Assembly: GCA_030620065.1 (NCBI GenBank)
Contig: JAUXFJ010000131.1
Coordinates: 1 to 5,331, forward strand
DNA from: Anaerolineaceae bacterium
GTDB taxonomy: Bacteria; Chloroflexota; Anaerolineae; Anaerolineales; Anaerolineaceae
DNA length: 5,331 nt
Direction: 5' to 3'
The notes beneath the pieces were generated by a model. The model searched no databases. It saw only the letters and a list, made by a program, of their open reading frames with translations, and was not told the origin of the DNA. Position 1 is the first letter of the stretch, and each line of letters begins with the position of its first letter. The translations under genes and the position numbers were made by a program. Positions 1-5,331 of this stretch are shown here, in pieces.

Positions 1-813
1 GATGCATACGCATTGATGCGCATGGGGCGCAATATCGGAGTCGCTTTAGGGCCTGCTGTGGGTGGTTTCGTGCTCTCAATCTCGTATACGATTGGATTAT
101 ATGCGGCTGCAGCTGGTTTGGGGATCTATGGCCTGTGTGTGCTGTTCTTTGTGCGCGAGACTTTGCATCAAACAATCAAAACGCGCTCATCTTCTTTGCG
201 TGAGCAGTTTGACGGCTATTTATATGCATTTAAAGATGGTGTTTTTATGCGTTTGGTAGGGGCTTTTACTCTGGTACAGATCTGCGCTACGCTGGTATGG
301 GTTTTATTGTCGGTCTATCTGAAACAGAATTTCGGAATACCGGAGGAAGTCTACGGTTGGCTCCCTACTACCAATGCCGTCATGATCATCTTGTTTCAGG
401 TGTTGATCACGCGCTGGACAAAGAAGTTCAAGGTGCCAGCTGTCCTGGTAGTTGGCAGCACCTTTTACGCCTTGAGCATGTTGATCATCTCGCTGAGCAG
501 TGATCTAAAGGGTTTCTGGCTTGGGATGGTGGTCATGACGATCGGCGAGTTGATCCTTATGCCCACCGTGAGTGCATTTGTAGCTAATTTGGCACCGGCG
601 GATAAACGCGGGCGCTACATGAGTATTTATGGACTGACCTGGAATGTCGCCACGGGTACGGGCCCGCTGGCCGCGGGTATCTTGAGTGACCAGTTTGGGC
701 TGCGTGCACCGTGGATTGCTGGTATAGGTGTTGGCTTGACGAGTATCATTGCTTTCTTACGCCTTGGGCATCGTGAACCACGTTCAGATTCCGATCCACG
801 GGGTGGCTCGTGA
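1..813 (+). CDS. MFS (major facilitator) transporter, C-terminal part
   Basis: Inner-membrane secondary transporter, probably a drug or metabolite exporter of the DHA1-like kind; the substrate cannot be read from sequence. The frame is open from base 1 (D-A-Y-A-L-M-R-M-G...), so the gene begins upstream; the TTG/ATG codons at 13-24 are internal. About 270 residues are visible, roughly helices 5-12 of a usual 400-residue protein. Visible residues 9-22 carry the MFS motif C pattern (G-R-N-I-G-V-A-L-G-P-A-V-G-G), typical of helix 5 in antiporters. A charged central loop (about residues 53-70) precedes a second hydrophobic bundle. A related G-P-L-A-A-G segment after P-A-D-K-R-G-R-Y recurs near the C-terminus, as expected from the internal MFS duplication. 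It ends in a short polar tail and TGA. No convincing terminator follows. The family is clear; the substrate is unknown. Confidence 0.9.
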   Translation, partial: DAYALMRMGRNIGVALGPAVGGFVLSISYTIGLYAAAAGLGIYGLCVLFFVRETLHQTIKTRSSSLREQFDGYLYAFKDGVFMRLVGAFTLVQICATLVWVLLSVYLKQNFGIPEEVYGWLPTTNAVMIILFQVLITRWTKKFKVPAVLVVGSTFYALSMLIISLSSDLKGFWLGMVVMTIGELILMPTVSAFVANLAPADKRGRYMSIYGLTWNVATGTGPLAAGILSDQFGLRAPWIAGIGVGLTSIIAFLRLGHREPRSDSDPRGGS

Positions 814-889
814 AATCACCTGTTTCCCCTGGTGGCAGCCATGGGAGAGCAAAGGCAAGACTAAAGCCGGGTGTTTTAAGCATTAGCCC

Positions 890-919
890 TTGACAAAAGC
901 GGGGAGATTAGCATATGAT
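890..919 (+). promoter_or_regulatory. Sigma70-type promoter of the LuxR-type gene
   Basis: A perfect -35 hexamer TTGACA (890-895) is followed after 18 bases by TATGAT (914-919), one mismatch from the -10 consensus. Transcription should start near 926, giving a leader of about 80 nt before the ATG at 1009. It is the strongest promoter-like sequence in the window. The start point is inferred. Confidence 0.75.
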
Positions 920-922
920 TAT

Positions 923-940
923 ATAGAACAGATGTTCTAT
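923..940. promoter_or_regulatory. LexA-like operator dyad over the transcription start
   Basis: ATAGAACAGATGTTCTAT is a perfect 8+8 bp inverted repeat around a 2-base centre (GA). It begins three bases after the -10 element and covers the predicted +1, a position where a bound repressor would block transcription. The core GAAC-AGAT-GTTC (926-937) matches GAACRNRYGTTC, the central part of the LexA/DinR box of Bacillus and relatives; a LexA box of this type has also been reported in Dehalococcoides. The flanking C and G of the full box are A and T here. The dyad is seen directly; LexA binding is inferred. Autoregulation by the downstream protein or another repressor is the alternative. Confidence 0.6.
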
Positions 941-1008
941 TGATAATTGGGGTTCCTGGTTGTTTGACAAGATGGGAAAGCGATATTGATATCAGGAGGT
1001 TTTAGATT

Positions 1009-1419
1009 ATGACTCGTGTCTTGGTATTTAACGAGCCGGATGTTTTTCAGATTATGGACGTGCATGAGGATCCAGCAGCCATTATTACTGCAGTGAATAG
1101 CGGGAATTGGATGAAATACCTGCCCGCTGAACGTGGACCTTTATATGCCAGCCAACAGGATGAGCTGGTGATTATTACGCATTATGCAAACCCGAGCCCA
1201 ATTGTGCGCCCAAAGGTGAGCCGCAGGGAGATGCAGGTGCTTCAAATGCTCGCTGAAGGCTTGACAGCATCCCAAATTGCGCTTCAGATGGGTGTGAAGC
1301 CGCGCACCGTACGGGGTTATGTGGCAAGGTTGAAAGCCCGTCTGGGCGCGCAAACTGGACAGCAGCTGCTTGCCAGGGCGGTTGCCTTGGGGTTGTTAAA
1401 GCTTAATATTCAGCAATAA
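1009..1419 (+). CDS. Small LuxR/GerE-type HTH transcriptional regulator
   Basis: A 136-residue cytoplasmic DNA-binding protein. Residues 71-130 form a GerE/LuxR helix-turn-helix: S-R-R-E-M-Q-V-L-Q-M-L-A-E-G-L-T matches the family start (TxREreVLxLlAeGlt), followed by S-Q-I-A, the recognition helix region K-P-R-T-V-R-G-Y and R-L-K-A-R-L-G. Residues 1-70 are not a recognisable receiver, PAS or autoinducer domain; they are short and end in a proline-rich linker (N-P-S-P-I-V-R-P-K). The ATG is set by AGGAGG at 994-999, nine bases upstream. The gene stands alone, with its own promoter and a LexA-like dyad over the start site, and a hairpin follows it. Its targets are unknown, and the input must come through the short N-terminal part or from expression level. 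The HTH call is firm; the physiological role is not. Confidence 0.9.
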   Translation: MTRVLVFNEPDVFQIMDVHEDPAAIITAVNSGNWMKYLPAERGPLYASQQDELVIITHYANPSPIVRPKVSRREMQVLQMLAEGLTASQIALQMGVKPRTVRGYVARLKARLGAQTGQQLLARAVALGLLKLNIQQ

Positions 1420-1450
1420 GGGAATAAATTTCATCTGAAACGGATCGTGT

Positions 1451-1496
1451 ATAAACGCATACACCGCCTGTTTTGCAAGGCGGTATGTGCGTTTAT
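1451..1496. terminator. Hairpin between convergent genes, probable bidirectional terminator
   Basis: Arms 1451-1468 and 1479-1496 form an 18-bp stem around a 10-base loop region (TGTTTTGCAA). In RNA from either strand the stem has one G-U pair and one A-C mismatch. It lies 32 bases after the LuxR-type stop and 20 bases past the ferredoxin stop, where a shared terminator would sit. The U-tract is poor on both sides (GTTTATTAT on the plus strand), so intrinsic termination may be incomplete. Confidence 0.65.
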
Positions 1497-1515
1497 TATC
1501 TCAGATTATAGAATT

Positions 1516-1707
1516 TTACTCTACGATAGCGATGCACTCTTCAGGGCATTCTTCGGCGGCTTCGCGGACGGCATCCTGAAATTCTTCAGGAATTGGGTCA
1601 AGCAGTACTTCAGCGTATGGTTCATTCGCCATGCTGAAAACCTCAGGCGCTATGCCTTCGCAAATGCCACAACCAAGGCAGAGATCTTTATCAACAGTTA
1701 CTTTCAT
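1516..1707 (-). CDS. Single-cluster [4Fe-4S] ferredoxin
   Basis: A 63-residue soluble electron carrier for low-potential redox enzymes. Cluster ligands are C10-x2-C13-x2-C16 (L-C-L-G-C-G-I-C) and, near the end, C54-P55. The A-P-E-V-F segment (20-24) follows the first motif, as in monocluster ferredoxins of the Thermotoga/Bacillus kind. The position that holds a fourth cysteine in two-cluster ferredoxins is Ala20, so only one cluster is expected. An extra cysteine, C58, lies four residues after C54. The protein is strongly acidic (16 Asp/Glu against 3 Lys/Arg), usual for ferredoxins. AAGGAGG (1721-1715 on the minus strand) sits seven bases before the ATG. It is convergent with the LuxR-type gene and looks monocistronic, so the partner enzyme cannot be named from context. 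Confidence 0.93.
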   Translation of the reverse strand: MKVTVDKDLCLGCGICEGIAPEVFSMANEPYAEVLLDPIPEEFQDAVREAAEECPEECIAIVE

Positions 1708-2026
1708 TAATTAGCCTCCTTAAAGGTGTTCAAGTAAACATTAATCAAAATTATACTCTGAATAGTGTCAGAATTGCATTAATTACTACTGGCAAGTATT
1801 CACTGTAAATTTAACGCTGGAATTATATCATAGGCAGATTTTTGTGTATTGGCTTATCCAATTGCGTGGTTTATATCTAAAACAGGTCATCTATGCCAGA
1901 TATTATTAGGTACAATAACATCTGACCCTGTTGCATCGTTCATAGCTTGATAGCTTTGAAGTATCATATCTGGATGGAATCTATTTACGATCCGCAGCGG
2001 GAGAGTCATTCTCAGGAGGCAGGCAT
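1708..2026. other. Divergent intergenic region, AT-rich, no gene seen
   Basis: These 319 bases separate the ferredoxin start from the DUF952 start. No ORF with a ribosome site, no tRNA and no clear small RNA was found. It holds the ferredoxin promoter on the left and AGGAGG (2014-2019) for the DUF952 gene on the right. A dyad ATTGG-CTTAT-CCAAT occupies 1848-1862 and overlaps a weak plus-strand promoter candidate (TTGGCT 1849-1854, 17 bases, TATATC 1872-1877). A second weak candidate is TTCATA 1939-1944, 17 bases, TATCAT 1962-1967. Neither is strong enough for its own entry. Confidence 0.5.
1750..1778 (-). promoter_or_regulatory. Promoter of the ferredoxin gene with dyad in the spacer
   Basis: On the minus strand a perfect -10 TATAAT (1755-1750) lies 42 bases before the ATG. 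The -35 region is poor: TGCAAT at 1778-1773 for a 17-base spacer. The spacer holds a perfect dyad, TCTGA-CACTAT-TCAGA (1772-1757), which nearly fills it. A weak -35 with a dyad in the spacer would fit a regulated promoter, but the arms are only 5 bp and could be chance. The -10 call is better supported than the operator idea. Confidence 0.5.
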
Positions 2027-2365
2027 ATGATCTATCACATATTAAATCGTCAGGCTTGGGAAGCTGCCCGGGAGCAAGGGCAATACAAACCGCAAGCCTT
2101 TGAAGCAGATGGTTTCATTCATTGCTCTGATTTAAACCAGCTGCTTGGCGTTGCCAACCGTTTCTATGCCAGCGAAAAGGACTTGCTTGTATTGTGCATC
2201 GCGCATGCAAAAACAGACCCCGGGCTGCGTTACGAGAACCTGGAAGGCGGGGAGGAGCTTTTCCCCCACTTGTATGGCGCCCTGAAATTGGATGCTGTGG
2301 TGGAAATTCTGGTGTTTGAGACCGATGCGCAGGGTGTCTTTCATCTGCCGCCCGGATTAAGCTGA
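2027..2365 (+). CDS. DUF952 family protein
   Basis: A 112-residue soluble protein with the full DUF952 pattern: I-Y-H-I at 2-5, W11, G-Q-Y at 18-20, the signature D-G-F-I-H-C-S at 28-34, Q38, V-A-N-R-F-Y at 42-47, Y-E at 69-70 and F-P-H-L-Y-G at 79-84, followed by an L-P near the end. The length is normal for the family. No reaction is established to my knowledge; the fold has been grouped with ADP-ribosyltransferase-like proteins, which I recall rather than see here, and the conserved His32 and His81 would suit a binding pocket. The ATG (in CATATG) is set by AGGAGG seven bases upstream. It appears to be a single-gene unit. A protein-like stretch in another frame follows its stop directly and may be a lost C-terminal tail. 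Confidence 0.9.
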   Translation: MIYHILNRQAWEAAREQGQYKPQAFEADGFIHCSDLNQLLGVANRFYASEKDLLVLCIAHAKTDPGLRYENLEGGEELFPHLYGALKLDAVVEILVFETDAQGVFHLPPGLS

Positions 2366-2435
2366 GCAGCAGGATCGCATTTTCGGTACTTTTGACGATC
2401 TGCTGGATGCTTATAAGGATGACTTGCAGCCTTAA
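2361..2435 (+). pseudogene. Possible frameshifted tail of the DUF952 gene, or remnant of another gene
   Basis: In the frame one base on from the DUF952 gene, 24 codons read A-E-Q-Q-D-R-I-F-G-T and then F-D-D-L-L-D-A-Y-K-D-D-L-Q-P before TAA at 2433-2435. There is no start codon or ribosome site of its own, and a TAA at 2358-2360 closes the frame on the left. Dropping one A from the TTAAGC at 2357-2362 would join it to the gene as L-P-P-G-L-A-E-Q-Q. The amphipathic, acidic composition looks like real protein. DUF952 proteins normally stop where this one does, so chance or a relic is also possible. Confidence 0.3.
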
Positions 2436-2452
2436 ATCGTGTAAAATAATAT
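2424..2452 (+). promoter_or_regulatory. Weak promoter candidate for the signalling cluster
   Basis: TTGCAG (2424-2429), 17 bases, TAATAT (2447-2452) lies in an AT-rich stretch before the kinase gene. TATTAT at 2452-2457 is a better -10, but its spacing is too long. Each hexamer matches consensus at only four positions. The leader to the ATG at 2565 would be about 105 nt. Confidence 0.25.
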
Positions 2453-2492
2453 ATTATAGGGCGGTGTAGTATTCATTCTATGAGCTTGAAGA

Positions 2493-2514
2493 TACCCTGA
2501 AAAATCTGAGGGTA
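2493..2514 (+). repeat. Inverted repeat in the kinase leader
   Basis: TACCCT (2493-2498) and AGGGTA (2509-2514) are perfect complements around a 10-base loop, GAAAAATCTG. It lies about 50 bases before the preferred kinase start and has no following U-run, so it is not an intrinsic terminator. It could be a leader hairpin or a regulator site; a 6-bp stem can also arise by chance. Confidence 0.3.
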
Positions 2515-2564
2515 GAGATTAGCAGTTGATGAACACTTCTGGAACTACTGAAAGTGGAGAAATT

Positions 2565-4574
2565 ATGAAGAAGATTATCCCCAAGGGTTTTACTTACAAA
2601 ACCATCATCTCCATTCTCTTCGGATTATTGGGCTTTGCCTTAAATTTCTATAGCATCAATTTTTACTTCCCGCCTTATACGGCAACCGTCTTGATTGGAT
2701 TGATATTTCCAATGCTTATAACGCTTGCCTGGGGGTGGAAGTATGGTCTCTTATCGGCTCTGGTTGGTGGGTGTCAGACGATGTGGTGGTTATGGGGCCC
2801 CAGCAACGGTTACGCCATATTTCCGGTTGTACCCCCATTCACCCTATGGATCGTATGGCACGGATTTATGGCCGGCTGGCGCAAAAAACAAACCGTCACT
2901 AAGTGGTGGTTAAGCCCATACATTGTTGAGATCCCGTTTCGGATACTCAACTCAATAAACCTGCTTACATTATGTAGATGGGCGATAAGTTTAAATCCAC
3001 CCTCCTGGACCTGGGCTTCTAACGCGGCTAATACGATCCCGATGGATTTCTCCATCTTTGTTGTCATAAAACAGGCTGTGGTTGGGTACATCGTCTTGCT
3101 GCTGGCTGATGTATTATTGAACCTGGGATTTACGAGAAAGTTTTTTAGATTAGAAAAGGAATATAACCGGACTAACACAAACTTTATCATAAGTGCTGCG
3201 TTCCTGGTTGGGGCTTTCTGCTGGATAGTTGATAGTATTATCGACACGCTGGTGTTTCAGCCTGAGTCTTCTTTTCTGGATTCACTTGCATTGAATGTCT
3301 CGGCGCATGATATTTTCATTAGAACGGCTTTCCTCCTCGTTTCTCTGGCGGGGGGCGTGCTGGCAGCGAACTTGTTGCGCGGGCAGCGTGAGAGTGACAA
3401 TGCGCTGCGTGGTAGCGAGGAAAGGCTTAAGCAAATACTCGAGGGAAATCCGATACCAATCTTTGTTATTGGTGAAAAGCACACCGTCACACACTGGAAT
3501 AAAGCCTGTGAAAACCTTACAGGCTTTCATGCGAGCAAAATGATCGGCACAAAAAAACAGTGGCTGCCTTTCTACTCCGAAGAAAGACCTGTTCTGGCCG
3601 ATTTAATCATGGATGAAGCGGCAGAGGAAGATATATTCAGGTACTACAGTAGTAAGTATACAAATTCCATTCTCACAGAAGGGCGTTATGAGATCGAGGA
3701 TTTCTTCCCTGGTCTTGATGGTAAATGGCTTTTCGTCACAGCTGCTCCATTAAGAGACCATCTGGGTAAAATCATTGGTGCGATAGAGACTTTGCAGGAC
3801 ATCACAGGGCGCAAGCAGGCGGAGGAAGAGATTCGCGCCATGAATGTTGAGCTGGAGCAGCGAGTGATCGAACGCACTGCCCAACTGGAAGCCGCCAATC
3901 GTGAACTCGAAAGTTTTTCCTACTCTGTCTCCCACGACCTGCGTGCACCGCTGCGGGCGATGAATGGTTTTTCGCGCATCCTGGTTGAAGAGTACGGGAA
4001 ACAGTTGCCGCAGGAAGCGCAACGCTACTTGGATCTTGTGCAGGAGAATTCCCACAAAATGGGCAAATTGATTGATGACCTGCTGCTCTTTTCCCGCATG
4101 GGAAAGCAGGCATTGAATGTTCGAGATGTGAATTGTGCCGAGATAGTGGAACAATCACTGGCAGAACTTCAAACCGAGCGGGAGGACCGCAAGATCGAGG
4201 TCGCCTTAGGCAAACTGCCTGTCTGTCGGGCAGACTCTATCTTGCTCAAACAGGTATTTATGAACCTGCTGACCAATGCCTTTAAATTCACTAAAGTAAA
4301 GAAAAACGCGCGGGTAGAGGTTGGCAGTAAAATTATCAAAGGTGAAACGGTTTATTTCGTCAAGGACAACGGTGTTGGCTTCGATATGCAATATGTGGGT
4401 AAGCTGTTCGGCGTCTTCCAACGGCTGCACAGCGCGGCAGAGTTTGAAGGCACGGGCGTCGGACTGGCGATTGTCCAGCGCATTATCCACCGCCATGGCG
4501 GGCGGGTTTGGGCTGAGGCAGAAGTGGATAAAGGCGCATCATTTTACTTTACTTTGGGAGGAAAAGATGAATAA
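2565..4574 (+). CDS. Multi-span membrane PAS histidine kinase
   Basis: Sensor kinase of 669 residues from the ATG at 2565. GTGGAG (2554-2559) lies five bases upstream and M-K-K-I leads into the first helix; in-frame TTG 2526 and ATG 2529 lack a well-placed ribosome site. Residues about 11-271 hold seven or eight hydrophobic helices; the last two flank a short external loop. A cytoplasmic PAS domain spans about 283-415 (P-I-F-V-I, V-T-H-W-N-K-A-C-E, G-T-K-K-Q-W, then G-A-I-E-T-L-Q-D-I-T). A helical linker leads to the HisKA H-box S-V-S-H-D-L-R-A-P-L with phospho-acceptor His457. The ATPase domain has the N-box N-L-L-T-N-A-F-K-F-T (567-576), D-N-G-V-G-F-D (601-607), F-Q-R-L-H and G-T-G-V-G-L-A. 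All catalytic boxes are intact. It overlaps the next gene by 8 bases, pointing to that receiver as its partner. The sensed signal is unknown. Confidence 0.93.
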   Translation: MKKIIPKGFTYKTIISILFGLLGFALNFYSINFYFPPYTATVLIGLIFPMLITLAWGWKYGLLSALVGGCQTMWWLWGPSNGYAIFPVVPPFTLWIVWHGFMAGWRKKQTVTKWWLSPYIVEIPFRILNSINLLTLCRWAISLNPPSWTWASNAANTIPMDFSIFVVIKQAVVGYIVLLLADVLLNLGFTRKFFRLEKEYNRTNTNFIISAAFLVGAFCWIVDSIIDTLVFQPESSFLDSLALNVSAHDIFIRTAFLLVSLAGGVLAANLLRGQRESDNALRGSEERLKQILEGNPIPIFVIGEKHTVTHWNKACENLTGFHASKMIGTKKQWLPFYSEERPVLADLIMDEAAEEDIFRYYSSKYTNSILTEGRYEIEDFFPGLDGKWLFVTAAPLRDHLGKIIGAIETLQDITGRKQAEEEIRAMNVELEQRVIERTAQLEAANRELESFSYSVSHDLRAPLRAMNGFSRILVEEYGKQLPQEAQRYLDLVQENSHKMGKLIDDLLLFSRMGKQALNVRDVNCAEIVEQSLAELQTEREDRKIEVALGKLPVCRADSILLKQVFMNLLTNAFKFTKVKKNARVEVGSKIIKGETVYFVKDNGVGFDMQYVGKLFGVFQRLHSAAEFEGTGVGLAIVQRIIHRHGGRVWAEAEVDKGASFYFTLGGKDE

Positions 4575-5007
4575 CCAGGCGGTGGAAGTCCTGTTGGTTG
4601 AGGATAATCCGGGTGATGAAGAGCTGACCTTGCTTGCCTTGAAAAAGTATAAGATCACCAATAAAATATTTGTGGTGCGCGATGGGGCAGAGGCGCTTGA
4701 TTATATCTTCGCTGATGGAAAATATTCTGGCAGGGATATTAATCAACGTCCCAAGGTGATCCTGTTGGACCTGAAACTGCCCAAAGTAGGTGGATTGGAA
4801 GTATTGCGCAGGATCAAAGCGGACCCGGAAACAAATTGCATACCCGTAGTGGTGCTCACATCCTCCAACGAAGAAAGTGACATCGTCGAAAGCTATAAAC
4901 TGGGTGTCAACAGTTACATTGTCAAACCGGTTGACTTCAAGCAGTTCGCTGAATCCGTCCGGGAAATTGGCATGTACTGGCTATTGCTGAATGAACCGAC
5001 GGCATAA
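4567..5007 (+). CDS. Rcp1-type single-domain response regulator
   Basis: A 146-residue receiver with no output domain. Acidic pocket E12-D13 (V-E-D-N-P-G-D), phospho-acceptor D68 (L-L-D-L-K-L-P), T98 (L-T-S-S-N), Y117 and K120-P121 are all present. The V-E-D-N-P-G-D-E-E-L-T start, a 20-odd residue insert around D-G-K-Y-S-G-R and the V-L-T-S-S-N-E-E-S-D run are hallmarks of the Rcp1 family, known from cyanobacterial phytochrome partners and common beside PAS kinases. The ATG at 4567 is chosen because GGGAGG (4556-4561) lies five bases upstream and the conserved domain starts at once; the frame is open further upstream only within the kinase gene. The 8-base overlap suggests translational coupling. 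With no DNA-binding part, it probably passes phosphate on or acts by protein contact. Confidence 0.93.
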   Translation: MNNQAVEVLLVEDNPGDEELTLLALKKYKITNKIFVVRDGAEALDYIFADGKYSGRDINQRPKVILLDLKLPKVGGLEVLRRIKADPETNCIPVVVLTSSNEESDIVESYKLGVNSYIVKPVDFKQFAESVREIGMYWLLLNEPTA

Positions 5008-5072
5008 AAACAGCCTCAATCAGGTGTGCCACGTGACTTATGATCGGTATGATTGGATAAAGAGTGATTATT

Positions 5073-5331
5073 ATGCCTAAACCATTGAATGTATTGATCC
5101 TGGAAGATAATCCGGCTGACGCGGAACTGCTGCTGATTGAACTGCGCCGGGCTGGTTATGAGCTCACCTGGCAGATGGTGGATAATAAAAAAGGTTTTAT
5201 TGCCTATCTGAAGCCAGAGCTGGATGTTATCTTGTCTGATTATTCCCTGCCCCAATTCACCGGTTTACAGGCTTTACAGTTGCGGAATGAAAGCGGATAC
5301 GATGTACCCTTCATTCTTGTGTCCGGCGCGA
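5073..5331 (+). CDS. Receiver-domain protein, N-terminal part (likely multidomain sensor)
   Basis: Eighty-six residues are visible before the window ends. They form most of a second receiver: acidic pair E11-D12 (L-E-D-N-P-A-D), acceptor D56 (L-S-D-Y-S-L-P) and S84 (V-S-G-A) in the Thr/Ser switch position; the conserved lysine lies beyond the edge. S-D-Y-S-L-P followed by F-T-G-L-Q-A-L and D-V-P-F-I-L-V-S-G is the variant usually seen at the N-terminus of hybrid proteins that continue into PAS, kinase or GGDEF domains, so a long multidomain product is inferred. The ATG follows a weak site (AAAGAG, 5059-5064); in-frame GTG 5064 is a less likely start and a TAA at 5058 closes the frame. It follows the Rcp1-type gene after 65 bases, probably in the same operon. 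Confidence 0.85.
   Translation, partial: MPKPLNVLILEDNPADAELLLIELRRAGYELTWQMVDNKKGFIAYLKPELDVILSDYSLPQFTGLQALQLRNESGYDVPFILVSGA

Noticed and set aside
825..860. GC-rich stretch after the MFS gene as a terminator
   Set aside because: It contains only short broken stems (TGG-CAG-CCA) and no U-run.
964..993. Second TTGACA (964-969) and a small GATAT-TG-ATATC dyad before the LuxR-type gene
   Set aside because: No acceptable -10 lies at 16-18 bases, and the 5-bp arms next to the ribosome site are easily chance.
1141..1353. Minus-strand frame opposite the LuxR-type gene
   Set aside because: It overlaps the conserved HTH coding region and has no family resemblance.
1885..1927. GGTCA/TGACC inverted repeat, possible small RNA
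   Set aside because: The arms are 5 bp with a 33-base loop, with no promoter or terminator around them.
3750..4158. Long minus-strand open frames opposite the kinase
   Set aside because: They are shadows of the conserved PAS/HisKA coding sequence, without ribosome sites or recognisable domains.
4321..4566. Upstream extension of the Rcp1-type regulator reading frame inside the kinase gene
   Set aside because: It lies within the well-conserved ATPase domain of the kinase in another frame, and the receiver domain plus a good ribosome site start at 4567.
1..5331. CRISPR arrays, insertion sequences, tRNA or rRNA genes
   Set aside because: No spaced direct repeats, transposase-like frames, terminal repeats or cloverleaf sequences were seen on either strand.

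Overview
The window reads as ordinary bacterial chromosome with moderate G+C and dense genes on both strands. No mobile element, phage, CRISPR array, tRNA or rRNA was seen. Three things suggest, without proving, a Chloroflexota (Anaerolineae-like) or similar anaerobic lineage: a Gram-positive-type LexA-like box, an acidic single-cluster ferredoxin, and a PAS/histidine kinase plus Rcp1-type receiver typical of environmental anaerobes. No phylogenetic marker gene is present, so the assignment is weak.

Left part (1-1500): the C-terminal two thirds of a major facilitator superfamily (MFS) exporter runs in from the left edge. A 195-base gap follows, holding the clearest promoter of the window (TTGACA, 18 bases, TATGAT). 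A perfect 8+8 bp dyad, ATAGAACAGATGTTCTAT, lies over the expected transcription start. It contains GAAC-AGAT-GTTC, which fits the LexA box of Gram-positive bacteria. This promoter drives a small LuxR/GerE-type DNA-binding protein. A long hairpin separates that gene from a convergent ferredoxin gene.

Middle (1500-2565): the 63-residue [4Fe-4S] ferredoxin is on the minus strand, with its own TATAAT -10 element and a short dyad filling the promoter spacer. A 319-base AT-rich gap separates it from a divergent DUF952 gene. Just after the DUF952 stop, another frame holds 24 protein-like codons that a single-base change would fuse to the gene.

Right part (2565-5331): a signalling cluster. A multi-span membrane histidine kinase with a PAS domain overlaps the start of an Rcp1-type single-domain response regulator by 8 bases. 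After 65 bases comes a second receiver protein, cut by the window edge, of the type often found at the N-terminus of multidomain sensor proteins. None of the three visible proteins has a DNA-binding output, so this looks like the front end of a phosphorelay. I found no clearly undescribed system. The best leads are the LexA-like operator on the LuxR-type gene and the kinase/receiver/receiver arrangement.
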